Source: Bradyrhizobium guangxiense (GTDB taxonomy: Bacteria > Pseudomonadota > Alphaproteobacteria > Rhizobiales > Xanthobacteraceae). Taken from it: 64,000 bases of DNA. The notes under the pieces were generated by a model. That model ran no database searches. It had not been told where the DNA came from and saw only the letters and a list, made by a program, of their open reading frames with translations. Where the stretch lies: positions 960,501-1,024,500 of the forward strand of contig NZ_CP022219.1 in assembly GCF_004114915.1 (NCBI RefSeq). The letters are read 5' to 3'. The position numbers and the translations under genes were made by a program. Positions within the stretch are counted from its first letter, which is position 1. Each line of letters starts with the position of its first letter. Of the stretch, positions 27,104 to 35,787 are shown in pieces.

Positions 27104-29200
27104 ATGAAGGTTGCTCCCGAACGACGGCTTCATGCGATTGCAAGGATGACGGTCAGCATCCGCCTCGCGGTGTCCGCGCTGGTCCTGGCGGCGATCCTGC
27201 TGACGGCTGCGCTCTCCAGCCTGCTCTGGTGGCGCACCGCGGAGGCGCCCAGCCGGCAGCTCGCCTCGACCATTAACGAGCAGATCGTGGCGGCAGTGCG
27301 CAAGGAGGTCTCGGCTATCGTCGACGAAGCGCGCGCCGCGCATACCGCGATCCGCACGCTGTTCCTCCAGAATGTGCTCGACACCCGCGAGGCCGACAAG
27401 CGCGAGTTCGTCTTTCTCTCGCAACTGCAGTCGCAGGCGACCATCTCCTGGGTCGCCTTCGGCTGGCCCGACGGCTCCTTCTTCGCCGCGCACAAGCTCG
27501 GCGACCGTCGCCTCGAGATGATGGAGATTTCGCTGACGGATCATCCAGGCCAGCGCCGCGTCGATGAATATGACGTAGTGCCCGGCGACATCGAATTCGC
27601 CAATCGCCGCTTCGAGCCGACCTCGTTCCGCGTCGCCGACCAGGCCTGGTTCAAGGCCGGGCTGCCCGCGGACGAGCCGCAATGGTTCAGGGTGATGGAC
27701 CACGCGACCGGCGAGCGGCCGTCGATCGCCTTTGCGGGGCCGATCGACGTCTACCAGGAACGGCAAGGCGTCTTGGCCGTCATCATCGAATACACGAGGC
27801 TCGCGCGCTTCCTCTCGCAGCTCGAGGTCGGGCGCACCGGCACCGCTTTCATCGTCGATGGCAGCGGCGAGCTCGTGGCGGCGCCGGACAGCGATGCCGA
27901 CGAGCTCCATCCGGCGCGCGGCGACACGACGCTGCTGCCGCTGGCGCGCGCAGCACTCGACAAGGCGGACGAGGCCGGCCGCAAGGAGGCCTGGCGAAGC
28001 CGGCTGACGTCTGGCGGTGCGGCCTATGAGGTGGCGCTGACGCCGCTGCCGTTTCCGGGCTGGTCGCTCGCGACCGTGATTCCCGAGGCCGAGTTTCTCG
28101 GGCCGGTGGAGACGACGCTGCGGCGCTTGATCCTCGGACTTGCCATTGGCGCCGTGCTCGCCGCGCTGGCCTCGGCGATGCTGGCGCGGTCGGTCATCGC
28201 TGCGCCGCTGTCGCGCGTCGTCGGCGAGCTTCGTCATGTCGAAGCCTTCGCGCTGGAGCAGGTCCGCCGCCATCCGTCGCGGCTCAAGGAGATCGCGAGC
28301 CTGTCCGGTGCGATCGCCGAGATGGCGGCCGGCTTGTCCGCATTCCGCAAGTTCATCCCGGCCGATCTCGTGCGCGGCCTGCTGCGTCAGGGCGTCGAGG
28401 CAAGGCCCGGCGGCAATGTCCAGGAGCTCAGCGTAATGTTCATCGACATTGCCGGCTTCACCGGACTGTCCGAGCGGCTCGGAGATCGCGTGGTGCCGCT
28501 GCTCTCGCGCTACCTCGACGTCACCTCGGAGATCATCGTCGCCAATGGCGGCACCATCGACAAGTTCATCGGCGACGCCGTGATGGCATTCTGGGGCGCG
28601 CCGCAGCCGCAGGACGATCATGCCGCGCGCTGCTGCCGCGCCGCACTCGCCTGTCGCAGGGCCGTGGAAGAGTCCGGCCTGGTCGACGATCTCGGCCAGC
28701 CGCTTCAGATCCGGATCGGCATCAATTCGGGCCGCATGCTGGTCGGCAATATCGGCTCGGAGCTGCGGCTGAACTACACCGTGATCGGCGATGCCGTGAA
28801 CGTCGCCAGCCGGCTCGAAGGCGCCAACAAATCCTACGGCACGCAGATCCTGATCGGCGAGACGACCGAGCGCCTGGCGCGCGGCGCCGTCATCACGCGC
28901 GAGATCGACAGCATCGCGGTCTACGGACGGGAAGAAGGGCTTTCCGTCCACGAACTGATCGGGATGGCGGACGGAGACGCCGTCGGCGGCGAGGCGATGG
29001 GCTGGATCGCGGACTACGCGCGCGGTCTTGCCCGCTATCGCGCGCGGCGGTTCGCCGATGCGCTGGCCGATTTCGAGGCCGTGTTGAATTGGTGCGGCCA
29101 CGATCGTCCCGCCGAGCTGATGCGCGACCGCTGCCGGCAGCTCGCCGCAGCCGCGCCCGACGTCGCCTGGCGACCCGTGGCGGCCCTGGCGACGAAATAG
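27104..29200 (+). CDS. Membrane class III adenylate/guanylate cyclase with extracytoplasmic sensor
   Basis: Protein of 698 residues. A first membrane helix (about residues 17-40) and a second (about 345-365, LRRLILGLAIGAVLAALASAMLA) bracket a periplasmic domain of about 300 residues resembling a dCache sensor. A HAMP-like/linker helix leads to the cyclase domain from about residue 440: VMFIDIAGFTGLSERLG and FIGDAVMAFWGAP supply the two metal-binding Asp, and NYTVIGDAVNVASRLEG is the dimer-interface and substrate motif. It likely turns an external signal into cAMP or cGMP. Confidence 0.9.
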   Translation: MKVAPERRLHAIARMTVSIRLAVSALVLAAILLTAALSSLLWWRTAEAPSRQLASTINEQIVAAVRKEVSAIVDEARAAHTAIRTLFLQNVLDTREADKREFVFLSQLQSQATISWVAFGWPDGSFFAAHKLGDRRLEMMEISLTDHPGQRRVDEYDVVPGDIEFANRRFEPTSFRVADQAWFKAGLPADEPQWFRVMDHATGERPSIAFAGPIDVYQERQGVLAVIIEYTRLARFLSQLEVGRTGTAFIVDGSGELVAAPDSDADELHPARGDTTLLPLARAALDKADEAGRKEAWRSRLTSGGAAYEVALTPLPFPGWSLATVIPEAEFLGPVETTLRRLILGLAIGAVLAALASAMLARSVIAAPLSRVVGELRHVEAFALEQVRRHPSRLKEIASLSGAIAEMAAGLSAFRKFIPADLVRGLLRQGVEARPGGNVQELSVMFIDIAGFTGLSERLGDRVVPLLSRYLDVTSEIIVANGGTIDKFIGDAVMAFWGAPQPQDDHAARCCRAALACRRAVEESGLVDDLGQPLQIRIGINSGRMLVGNIGSELRLNYTVIGDAVNVASRLEGANKSYGTQILIGETTERLARGAVITREIDSIAVYGREEGLSVHELIGMADGDAVGGEAMGWIADYARGLARYRARRFADALADFEAVLNWCGHDRPAELMRDRCRQLAAAAPDVAWRPVAALATK

Positions 29201-29442
29201 TGGCGGCGGAGGCCGGGACGCGTTGGGCTCCCATCACGACAGCCGCGTCGCACATCAGGCCCTTGAGCCCGCCGGGCGTCTATAGTAAGGATTGCGTGGG
29301 TCTGCAGTTCACCCAGGCGTCACCGTCCCGCGAGGGAAGCTAAACCTGCAAGGCTCAATCGAACCGACACCAAACCTCGTGCCGCGTCGTAAGCCGGTGA
29401 CCTCCGACAATCCTATCCGGATCGGCACATCGAGGATTGGTC

Positions 29443-30012
29443 ATGGCCAGAACTCCCATTGCCTTTGTTGCGGGCGACATCTCCGCGCTCGCGAAATCCG
29501 TGCGCGCCCAGCTTCTGGAGCGGACGTCGCCACCGAGCCACGTCGAACTGCTCAATATTCTTGCGCGTGCGGCGGGACACAAAAACTATCAGCATTTCCG
29601 CGCTGGTGCGGTCGGCAAGTCCGTGGATGCTCTCGGCATGCCGGCGCCACGAAAAGATGCGGTTGATCTGAAGCGCGTGCAACGCGCGGCGCGTCATTTC
29701 GACGTGTATGGCAGGCTGCTTCGTTGGCCGCCCCGCCACAATTTGCAGCAGCTCAGCCTCTGGGTGTTGTGGGCCGGCTTCCCGCCGCGACGCAGTCTCG
29801 CCGAGGCGCAGGTCAAGGCGCTGTTGAACAGTCAGCACGCTTTCGCCGACGATGCCTTGCTCCGCCGCGCGCTGTGCGATCACGGCCTGGTCTCCCGCAC
29901 GGCTGATGGGAGAGAGTATCGCAGGATCGAGCGGCAGCCGCCGACGGAGGCGGCCGCGCTTCTGCGACAGCTCAAGGCCAGCGCAGCCGAACGACCGGAA
30001 GCTGCGGCATGA
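29443..30012 (+). CDS. DUF2087-domain protein
   Basis: Protein of 189 residues. The central region (AARHFDVYGRLLRWPPRHNLQQLSLWVLWAGFPPRRSLAEAQVKALLN ... DDALLRRALCDHGLVSRTADGREYRR) matches DUF2087, a winged-helix-like domain in putative regulators. The N-terminal part, HVELLNILARAAGHKNYQHFRA, is a short helical motif I have seen in front of several unrelated domains. It overlaps the following hydrolase gene by 4 nt. Function unknown. Confidence 0.78.
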   Translation: MARTPIAFVAGDISALAKSVRAQLLERTSPPSHVELLNILARAAGHKNYQHFRAGAVGKSVDALGMPAPRKDAVDLKRVQRAARHFDVYGRLLRWPPRHNLQQLSLWVLWAGFPPRRSLAEAQVKALLNSQHAFADDALLRRALCDHGLVSRTADGREYRRIERQPPTEAAALLRQLKASAAERPEAAA

Positions 30013-30965
30013 CTGCAAATCTGGACGCATTGCCGCTCGCCGGCCCCGCTCCGGTCTCGGTGCAGACCTCCCGCGGGGCAGTCCAATGCGCAATCGCCGG
30101 CGAGGGGCCCACCATCCTGGCCATCCATGGCGGCATGGGTGGCTACGACCAGTCATGGCTGCTGGCGCGCGCCCTCGCCACGACGCTCGGAGACAAGCGG
30201 GGGGTGGCCGTGTCCCGCCCGGGCTATCTCGGCTCGCGTCTCGCGGTTGGCGCATCGCCCGACGAACAGGCTGATGTCCATGCGGCGCTGCTCGACGCGC
30301 TCGGGATTGCGAGCGTGGCGGTTGTCGCGGTGTCCGCCGGTGGTCCCTCGGCGCTGCAATTTGCCGCTCGGCACCCCTCGCGCTGCCGCTCGCTCGTGCT
30401 GGTATCGGCCTGCACGGGACGGCTGCAAACGCCACCCGAGATCGCCGCGCGCCTTCGCATGATGCGCCACCTTGCGCGCCTTCCCGGTCTGCCTCGCGTC
30501 CTGAAGTGGCAGGCCGAACGGAATCCGCAAGCCGGTGCGCGCCGCGCCATTCCCGATGATGCCATGCGCGAACGAACATTGCGCCATCCGGCGGCCGGTC
30601 CGCTCTTGCGCGCACTGCAATCGAGCGCGTTCGAGCATCTGTCCGCCCGCCTTCCCGGGACCGTCAACGACATCGCGCAGTTTGCCGCGCTGGAACAATT
30701 GCCGGCGGGATCGATCTCGGCGCCGACGCTCGTCGTGCACGGCCGCGCCGACAATGTCGTGCCGTTCTCGCACGCCGAGAACGTCTGCCGGGCCATTCCG
30801 CAGGCGAAGCTGCTGGCGCTTGCCGACGGCGGCCACGTCTCGCTGTTCACGCATCTGGACGTGGTGCGCGAGCAGGCCGCGCCGTTCTTGAACGCGCGCG
30901 AACGCGCTCCGCTGCACCCGCATCGCATCGAGGATCGTAATGAAGGCAACATTGCTCAAATCTGA
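30009..30965 (+). CDS. Alpha/beta hydrolase
   Basis: Cytoplasmic hydrolase of 318 residues. The oxyanion region ILAIHGGMGGYDQSW, the nucleophile elbow VVAVSAGGPSALQFAARHP (Ser in SAGG) and the acid region VVHGRADNVVPFSHAE with a final His in ADGGHVSLF make a complete catalytic triad. The substrate is unknown. Start and stop overlap the neighbouring genes by 4 and 26 nt, so the three form one transcription unit. Confidence 0.87.
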   Translation: MTANLDALPLAGPAPVSVQTSRGAVQCAIAGEGPTILAIHGGMGGYDQSWLLARALATTLGDKRGVAVSRPGYLGSRLAVGASPDEQADVHAALLDALGIASVAVVAVSAGGPSALQFAARHPSRCRSLVLVSACTGRLQTPPEIAARLRMMRHLARLPGLPRVLKWQAERNPQAGARRAIPDDAMRERTLRHPAAGPLLRALQSSAFEHLSARLPGTVNDIAQFAALEQLPAGSISAPTLVVHGRADNVVPFSHAENVCRAIPQAKLLALADGGHVSLFTHLDVVREQAAPFLNARERAPLHPHRIEDRNEGNIAQI

Positions 30966-31524
30966 AGACTATACCCGCTCGCCGTGGAAGAACGGCGGCG
31001 GCATCTTCACCGATATCGCCGACGCTCATCGGGCCGATGCGCCGTCGAAGGATTGGAACAGCCTGCTGTGGCGCTTCGCCTCTACGCCGATCGTGGCGCC
31101 TGGCCCGTTCTCCTACATGCCCGGCATCGATCGCCTGCAGATGGTCGTCGGTGGGCGGGGATTGGTGTTGAAGTCGCCCACGCAGGAGTTCGACGAACGT
31201 GAACCTTTTACGACGGTGCGCTTCACCGGCGAGCTCGAGATCGTGACTGAGCTCGAGGCGGGGCCCGTGGAGGGCGTCAACTTGATGGCGCGGCGCGATG
31301 CCGCGGAGATCGATCTCCTCGCGCTTCGGGAGCCCGGCGACAGGTGGCTCGCCGCCGGCACGCACCTGGTTTACGCACCGCGCGGCGATGGCCGCGTTAG
31401 GCTCGGCGATGAGGATTTTGCCATTCCTGCGAAAGGCACGCTGAAGGTCGAATTGACCGAGCCCTCGCAGCTCGTGCTCGTGTCCGGCCCGGTGGTGCTG
31501 GGCTCGATCCGGCTCCTCGGCTAG
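30940..31524 (+). CDS. HutD/Ves-family cupin-like protein
   Basis: Protein of 194 residues. The N-terminal motif YTRSPWKNGGGIFTDIA followed by LLWRFASTPIVAPGPFSYMPGIDRLQMVVGGRGLVL is diagnostic of the HutD/Ves family (bicupin fold). HutD is associated with histidine utilisation, but no hut genes are here. Its start lies inside the hydrolase gene. Confidence 0.87.
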   Translation: MKATLLKSEDYTRSPWKNGGGIFTDIADAHRADAPSKDWNSLLWRFASTPIVAPGPFSYMPGIDRLQMVVGGRGLVLKSPTQEFDEREPFTTVRFTGELEIVTELEAGPVEGVNLMARRDAAEIDLLALREPGDRWLAAGTHLVYAPRGDGRVRLGDEDFAIPAKGTLKVELTEPSQLVLVSGPVVLGSIRLLG

Positions 31525-31633
31525 GCGGCGACGACAGTGCGATGCGTACAATCCGGGCAACTGGCCAGGTTGACGCGGCGGAGCCGGGGCACGATATCTG
31601 CCCTGATGCAGACCACAGCTTGAGGGGCAGGAT

Positions 31634-32824
31634 ATGAACGCACCAGAGAACAATGCCCCCACACTAGCCGACGGCGTCGTCGATTGGCTGACCAACGGCA
31701 CGCGCGACGAGCGCTTCATCGACAACATCTTCGCGCAGATGTGCATCCGCCTGCAGCAGGCCGGCGTTCCGGTCAAGCGCGCGACGCTTCACATCCTGAT
31801 CAATCATCCGCAGTGGCTGGGGGCCCGCATGATGTGGTCCGACGGCATGCGCGAGGCGGAGATTGCGCTGGTCGACTACGACGTTCGCGAGCGGTCCGAA
31901 TATATCGGCAGCTCCGCCAGCGAGATCAATGACGGCGCCGTCGAGGTGCGCGAGCGGCTCTACCAGGACCCATCCCTCGGCCGCAAGCACGCGCTCTATG
32001 ACGAGCTGCGGACCAGGGGCCTCACCGACTACGTCGCCTGGCCGCTCTATCATACGCTCGGCAAACGGCACATCGTCACTTTCGCGACCGATCGGCCCGG
32101 CGGTTTCAAGGATGCGCATGTCGCCAGCCTGAAGAAGCTGATGCCGGTGCTGGCCCTGGTCAGCGAGATCCGGGTCAAGAACCGGCTGGCGCGCACGCTG
32201 CTGGAAACCTATGTCGGCTCGCACGCCGGCGAGATGATCCTGGCCGGCGCCACCAGGCGCGGCAGCGGCACGACCGTGCGCGCCGCGATCATGATCTGCG
32301 ACTTGCGGGATTTCACGAAGATTTCCGACAATTGGCCGCGCGACGACGTCATCGACCTGCTCAACGACTATTTCGACGCGATGTCGGAGCCGATCGCGCG
32401 GCACGGCGGTGAAATCCTGAAGTTCATCGGCGACGGCCTGCTCGCCATCTTCCCGCTCAGCCAACCGGACGCTTGCGCAAAGCTGCTCCATGCCGTGACG
32501 GAGGCCCGGCAGGCCATGGCCGCCCTGAACCAGCGCAACAGTGGCACGGGTCGTGCGCCCCTCAACTACGGCATCGGTGTCCATGTCGGCGACGTCATGT
32601 ACGGCAACATCGGATCGGCCAGCCGGCTCGACTTCACCGTGATCGGTCCCGCCGTCAACATGGCCTCGCGCCTTGAAGCTCTCACCAAGCAGCTGGGACG
32701 AACAGTGCTGCTGTCACGCGACTTCGCGGAGCTGGTGCAGCCGAAGTTCGAGCTGGAGCATGTCGGCAAGCACGAGGTGCGTGGCTTCAGCGACCCGATC
32801 GAGCTATTTGCCTATCACGGCTAA
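31634..32824 (+). CDS. Adenylate/guanylate cyclase with N-terminal sensory-like domain
   Basis: Soluble protein of 396 residues. The N-terminal part (residues 1-200) has no membrane helices and may be a small GAF-like domain. The class III catalytic domain starts near residue 215: MICDLRDFTKISDNWPRDD (metal Asp) and FIGDGLLAIFPLSQ (second Asp), then DFTVIGPAVNMASRLEALTKQLG. The usual TVIGDxVN motif reads VIGPAVN. It is a stand-alone gene with about 109 nt upstream. Confidence 0.87.
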   Translation: MNAPENNAPTLADGVVDWLTNGTRDERFIDNIFAQMCIRLQQAGVPVKRATLHILINHPQWLGARMMWSDGMREAEIALVDYDVRERSEYIGSSASEINDGAVEVRERLYQDPSLGRKHALYDELRTRGLTDYVAWPLYHTLGKRHIVTFATDRPGGFKDAHVASLKKLMPVLALVSEIRVKNRLARTLLETYVGSHAGEMILAGATRRGSGTTVRAAIMICDLRDFTKISDNWPRDDVIDLLNDYFDAMSEPIARHGGEILKFIGDGLLAIFPLSQPDACAKLLHAVTEARQAMAALNQRNSGTGRAPLNYGIGVHVGDVMYGNIGSASRLDFTVIGPAVNMASRLEALTKQLGRTVLLSRDFAELVQPKFELEHVGKHEVRGFSDPIELFAYHG

Positions 32825-32852
32825 AGCGGCAGCGCCTGACGCACCGATGAAG

Positions 32853-33500
32853 CTAAAGCCCAAGTCGCGCCGCGACGTGATCGATCGCCATGTCCAGGGC
32901 CAGCTCCAGCGGCCGTGTCGAACGCAAGGTTTGTGCGAGCAACAGACCTCCTTGCAAGCTGGCGAGCATCGCTTCTGAAAGCTCCTTCAAATCGCTGGCA
33001 GGCGCTCTCGCCGCCCGTGACTGCATTCTTGCGAATGCCGCTTCGAAATAGCTTGCCCAGCGCGCAAAGCTCTCCGCCAGCGCCGCGCGCGTGCGCGGCG
33101 TCTCGGAGAGTTCGGCAGCCAGCGAGCCCAGCGGGCAGCCGCCTGCGCAATTGGTCTGGTCCGTCAGCTCGACCACGGCATCGCGCCATCGGCGAAGTCC
33201 GGCGAGGGAATTGAGCTTTCGCAACAGCCCCTCGTGCGTTCCGAGCACGCACTCGGCCTGTCGCTGGATCACCGCCAGCACGAGCTCGTCCTTGTCGGCG
33301 AAATAGTGGTAGACCTGCGATTTGCTCGCTTTGCTGGCCTCGATCACTGCATCGATCGTCGTGTTCGCGGCGCCCCGCGCGCGCACGAGCTGCGTTGCGG
33401 CATCGACGATGCGTGCGCGTGTTGCCGCACCACGTGCCGTCTTCGGCAACGCAGTATTAGACAACGCAGCTTTGGGCAATGCAGTCACGTTTTTGTTCAT
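32853..33500 (-). CDS. TetR/AcrR-family transcriptional regulator
   Basis: Repressor of 215 residues. After a basic, repetitive N-terminus (MNKNVTALPKAALSNTALPK) comes the HTH: ATRARIVDAATQLVRARGAANTTIDAVIEASKASKSQVYHYFADKDEL. CAGGCPLGSLAAEL in the ligand domain is typical of the subfamily that controls divergent redox genes. It is divergent from the peroxiredoxin operon, with a palindromic operator between them. A start further upstream (33536) would cover the candidate -35 element, so the ATG at 33500 is preferred. Confidence 0.88.
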   Translation of the reverse strand: MNKNVTALPKAALSNTALPKTARGAATRARIVDAATQLVRARGAANTTIDAVIEASKASKSQVYHYFADKDELVLAVIQRQAECVLGTHEGLLRKLNSLAGLRRWRDAVVELTDQTNCAGGCPLGSLAAELSETPRTRAALAESFARWASYFEAAFARMQSRAARAPASDLKELSEAMLASLQGGLLLAQTLRSTRPLELALDMAIDHVAARLGL

Positions 33501-33514
33501 GGCATTCACCGTAC

Positions 33515-33557
33515 TTGACAGGAAGTAGGCAGGCAAGTAATTGGACTAAATAGTCCA
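33515..33557. promoter_or_regulatory. Promoter and TetR operator for the peroxiredoxin operon
   Basis: TTGACA (33515-33520) is a consensus -35 with a weaker TAATTG -10 after 17 nt (33538-33543). The palindrome TGGACTAAATAGTCCA (33542-33557, arms 7 bp) covers the -10/start region, as expected for repression by the divergent TetR protein. Confidence 0.75.
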
Positions 33558-33576
33558 GTTCTTGAAGAGGACAAGA

Positions 33577-34050
33577 ATGTCTCGTCTCGACAATGGTGAT
33601 GCCTTTCCGGCCATAACGATCGAAACGGTCGCCGACGGCACTGTCTCCGTCGCGCCCCACCTGGCCGGTCATTACGGCGTGGTCTTGATGTATCGCGGGT
33701 CCTGGTGCCCGTATTGCAACGCGCAGCTTGCGGCCTTTGCCCGAGCGAAGGAGAAGCTCGATGAGCTCGGCGTCAGGGTTGTCGCCATGTCCGTCGACGA
33801 CAGGATCGATGCAAGCGCGCTGGTGGAAAAGCACCGGCTGAATTTCCCGGTCGGCTATCGCGTCGATGCGGACCGCATCGCAGCAATGACTGGCGCCTAC
33901 GTCAACGACAGCCCACGCTATCTGCAATCCACCGGCTTCGTTCTCGACCCAGGCGGAAGGGTGATCACGGCGGTCTATTCCAGCGGCGCGATTGGACGGC
34001 TCGTCGCCGAGGACGTGATCGGATTCGTTCGTTACGTCAAATCCAAGTGA
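33577..34050 (+). CDS. AhpC/TSA-family peroxiredoxin-like protein
   Basis: Thioredoxin-fold protein of 157 residues with start fixed by GAAGAGG 6 nt upstream. YRGSWCPYCNAQLAAFA carries a CxxC motif, unlike the single peroxidatic Cys of most AhpC proteins, and resembles the Redoxin/AhpC-TSA subgroup. It would reduce peroxides or act in thiol exchange. First gene of an operon with an SDR and a DMT exporter, under TetR control. Confidence 0.85.
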   Translation: MSRLDNGDAFPAITIETVADGTVSVAPHLAGHYGVVLMYRGSWCPYCNAQLAAFARAKEKLDELGVRVVAMSVDDRIDASALVEKHRLNFPVGYRVDADRIAAMTGAYVNDSPRYLQSTGFVLDPGGRVITAVYSSGAIGRLVAEDVIGFVRYVKSK

Positions 34051-34077
34051 GACCAACTGAAATCTGGAGGTTCGGAC

Positions 34078-34752
34078 GTGAGCTCACATGAGGTTGCGGT
34101 CGTTGTTGGCGCGGGTCCCGGATTGGGCAATGCGCTCGTTGCGCGCTTTGCGCACGAGGGCATGCACGTCGCTGCGATCTCGCGCAGCGGCGGCGCAGGT
34201 GAGCCCCACCGCGATCTGGTTCGCCGTTACTCCTGCGATGCAACGATCGCGGAGCAGGTCAATGACGTGTTTGCCCGTATCGGGAACGAACTTGGACAAC
34301 CATCCCTGGTCGTCTTCAATGTCGGCATCTGGGATCGGGGAGGAATCCTCGACATCTCCCCGGTGCTATTCGAGCAGGCCTGGCGCACGGGTTGCTTTGC
34401 CGGATTCTTGGTCGGCCGAGCCGCTGCAGCATCCATGCTGGACAGCGGAGGCGGGACGATCATTTTCTCGGGTGCCACCGGATCGATGCGGGGCGGCGGC
34501 GGATTTGCCGCCTTTGCCTCTCCGAAATTCGCCCTGCGAGCGCTGGCACAGTCGATGGCTCGCGAGCTGGGTCCGAAGAACATTCACGTCGCGCACGTCA
34601 TCCTCGACGGCATGATCGCGCAGGAGCACGATCCCTCGGAGGCGCTGCTTCAGCCGGCGGCGATCGCGGAGAGCTATTATCAGTTGCACCGGCAGGTCCG
34701 TAGCGCCTGGACCCACGAGCTCGACCTGCGGCCATCACGTGAAAAATTCTAG
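34078..34752 (+). CDS. SDR-family protein lacking the catalytic tyrosine
   Basis: Protein of 224 residues from a GTG with GGAGG upstream. The Rossmann motif VVVGAGPGLGNALVARFAHEG and NVGIW are conserved. At the active site the Ser is present (FSGATGS), but the YxxxK motif reads FASPK, so Tyr is replaced by Phe while Lys remains. The protein may have altered chemistry or act as a binding protein. It overlaps the exporter gene by 14 nt. Confidence 0.83.
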   Translation: MSSHEVAVVVGAGPGLGNALVARFAHEGMHVAAISRSGGAGEPHRDLVRRYSCDATIAEQVNDVFARIGNELGQPSLVVFNVGIWDRGGILDISPVLFEQAWRTGCFAGFLVGRAAAASMLDSGGGTIIFSGATGSMRGGGGFAAFASPKFALRALAQSMARELGPKNIHVAHVILDGMIAQEHDPSEALLQPAAIAESYYQLHRQVRSAWTHELDLRPSREKF

Positions 34753-35656
34753 CGCGCCACCCGCCGCATCCGCCCCAGCCGCCAATCCGAGGCCGCGCGA
34801 CTGGCTGTTGTTGCTGTCGCTGGTGATGATCTGGGCTGTGAGTTGGCCGGTCATCAAGATTGGTGTCGGCCAGATCCCGCCGATCTGGTATGGCTGCCTC
34901 CGCTATGCGATCGCGGCGCTCATCCTGTTCGGAGTCCTGATTGCGCGGGGTGGGCTTGCGCTGCCGTCGCCCGCTGATATCCCCGTGGTCGTTATTTCGG
35001 GTGCGCTTCAGATGGCGGCGTATTCGGCGCTGACCGGTCTCGCCCTGACGATCCTGCCGCCGGGGCGCGCGTCTGTGCTGGCCTTTTCCACGCCCATCGT
35101 GGTGGCGCCGCTTGCGGCCTGGCGGCTTGGCGAAGATCTGGGCCCGAAGATGGCGGCGGGCGTGTTGATCGGATGTGCAGGAACTGCCGTGATCGCCTCA
35201 CCGTCCTTTGCCGTCATCGGCAGCCAGACTCTGGCCTACGCCATGCTGATGGGAGCCGCCACGGCCTGGGCCGTCACCATTGTGACCGTACGAGGACATC
35301 GCTTCTCTTCTTCGGCGTTGAGCTTGGCACCCTGGCAGATGCTGATCGCGGCAGTGCTGCTGCTTCCCACCGCGATCGCTGTCGAGGGAGCGACGCCAGC
35401 AGTATCGCCGCTTGGCGCGGCCACGCTTGTCTACGTGGCGCCGGTCGCAACCGCGTTCGCCTACTGGGCCGTGGTCGAGGCGGGGCGTCGCTTCGCTGCA
35501 AGCACCATGTCGATGGCGCTGCTGGCGACGCCCAGCGTCGGGCTGCTGATTTCCGCGTGGGCGCTGAATGAGCCGATCAATGCCTCTCTCGTCACGGGAG
35601 TGGCTCTGACCGCGACCGGAATCCGTCTGACGATTGCGACGACCCGACAGGGATGA
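34739..35656 (+). CDS. DMT/EamA-family drug or metabolite exporter
   Basis: Inner-membrane protein of 305 residues with ten predicted helices in two EamA repeats (LLLLSLVMIWAVSWPVIKIGVGQIPPIWYGCLRYAIAALILFGVLIA and the repeat beginning around LAYAMLMGAATAWAVTIVTVR). The GTG start overlaps the SDR gene. The operon partner genes suggest export of a redox-active or toxic small molecule, but this is inferred from context. Confidence 0.88.
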   Translation: MKNSSAPPAASAPAANPRPRDWLLLLSLVMIWAVSWPVIKIGVGQIPPIWYGCLRYAIAALILFGVLIARGGLALPSPADIPVVVISGALQMAAYSALTGLALTILPPGRASVLAFSTPIVVAPLAAWRLGEDLGPKMAAGVLIGCAGTAVIASPSFAVIGSQTLAYAMLMGAATAWAVTIVTVRGHRFSSSALSLAPWQMLIAAVLLLPTAIAVEGATPAVSPLGAATLVYVAPVATAFAYWAVVEAGRRFAASTMSMALLATPSVGLLISAWALNEPINASLVTGVALTATGIRLTIATTRQG

Positions 35657-35787
35657 TCGAAGAGATTCGCATCGGCGGCGAGCCATTGCTCAGCGAGGAC
35701 ACCGCGGTTCCTCTGTTGCCAACGCGAAAATGTGCAACTACCCTTTGCGCTGCCTTCGCCCATGGTCCTTCGATTGGCCGCACGTAC

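Noticed and set aside
26975..29101. 708-codon open frame on the minus strand
   Set aside because: It is antisense to the well-supported cyclase gene; its translation is low-complexity Arg/Ala/Asp-rich, as expected for the shadow of a high-GC gene.
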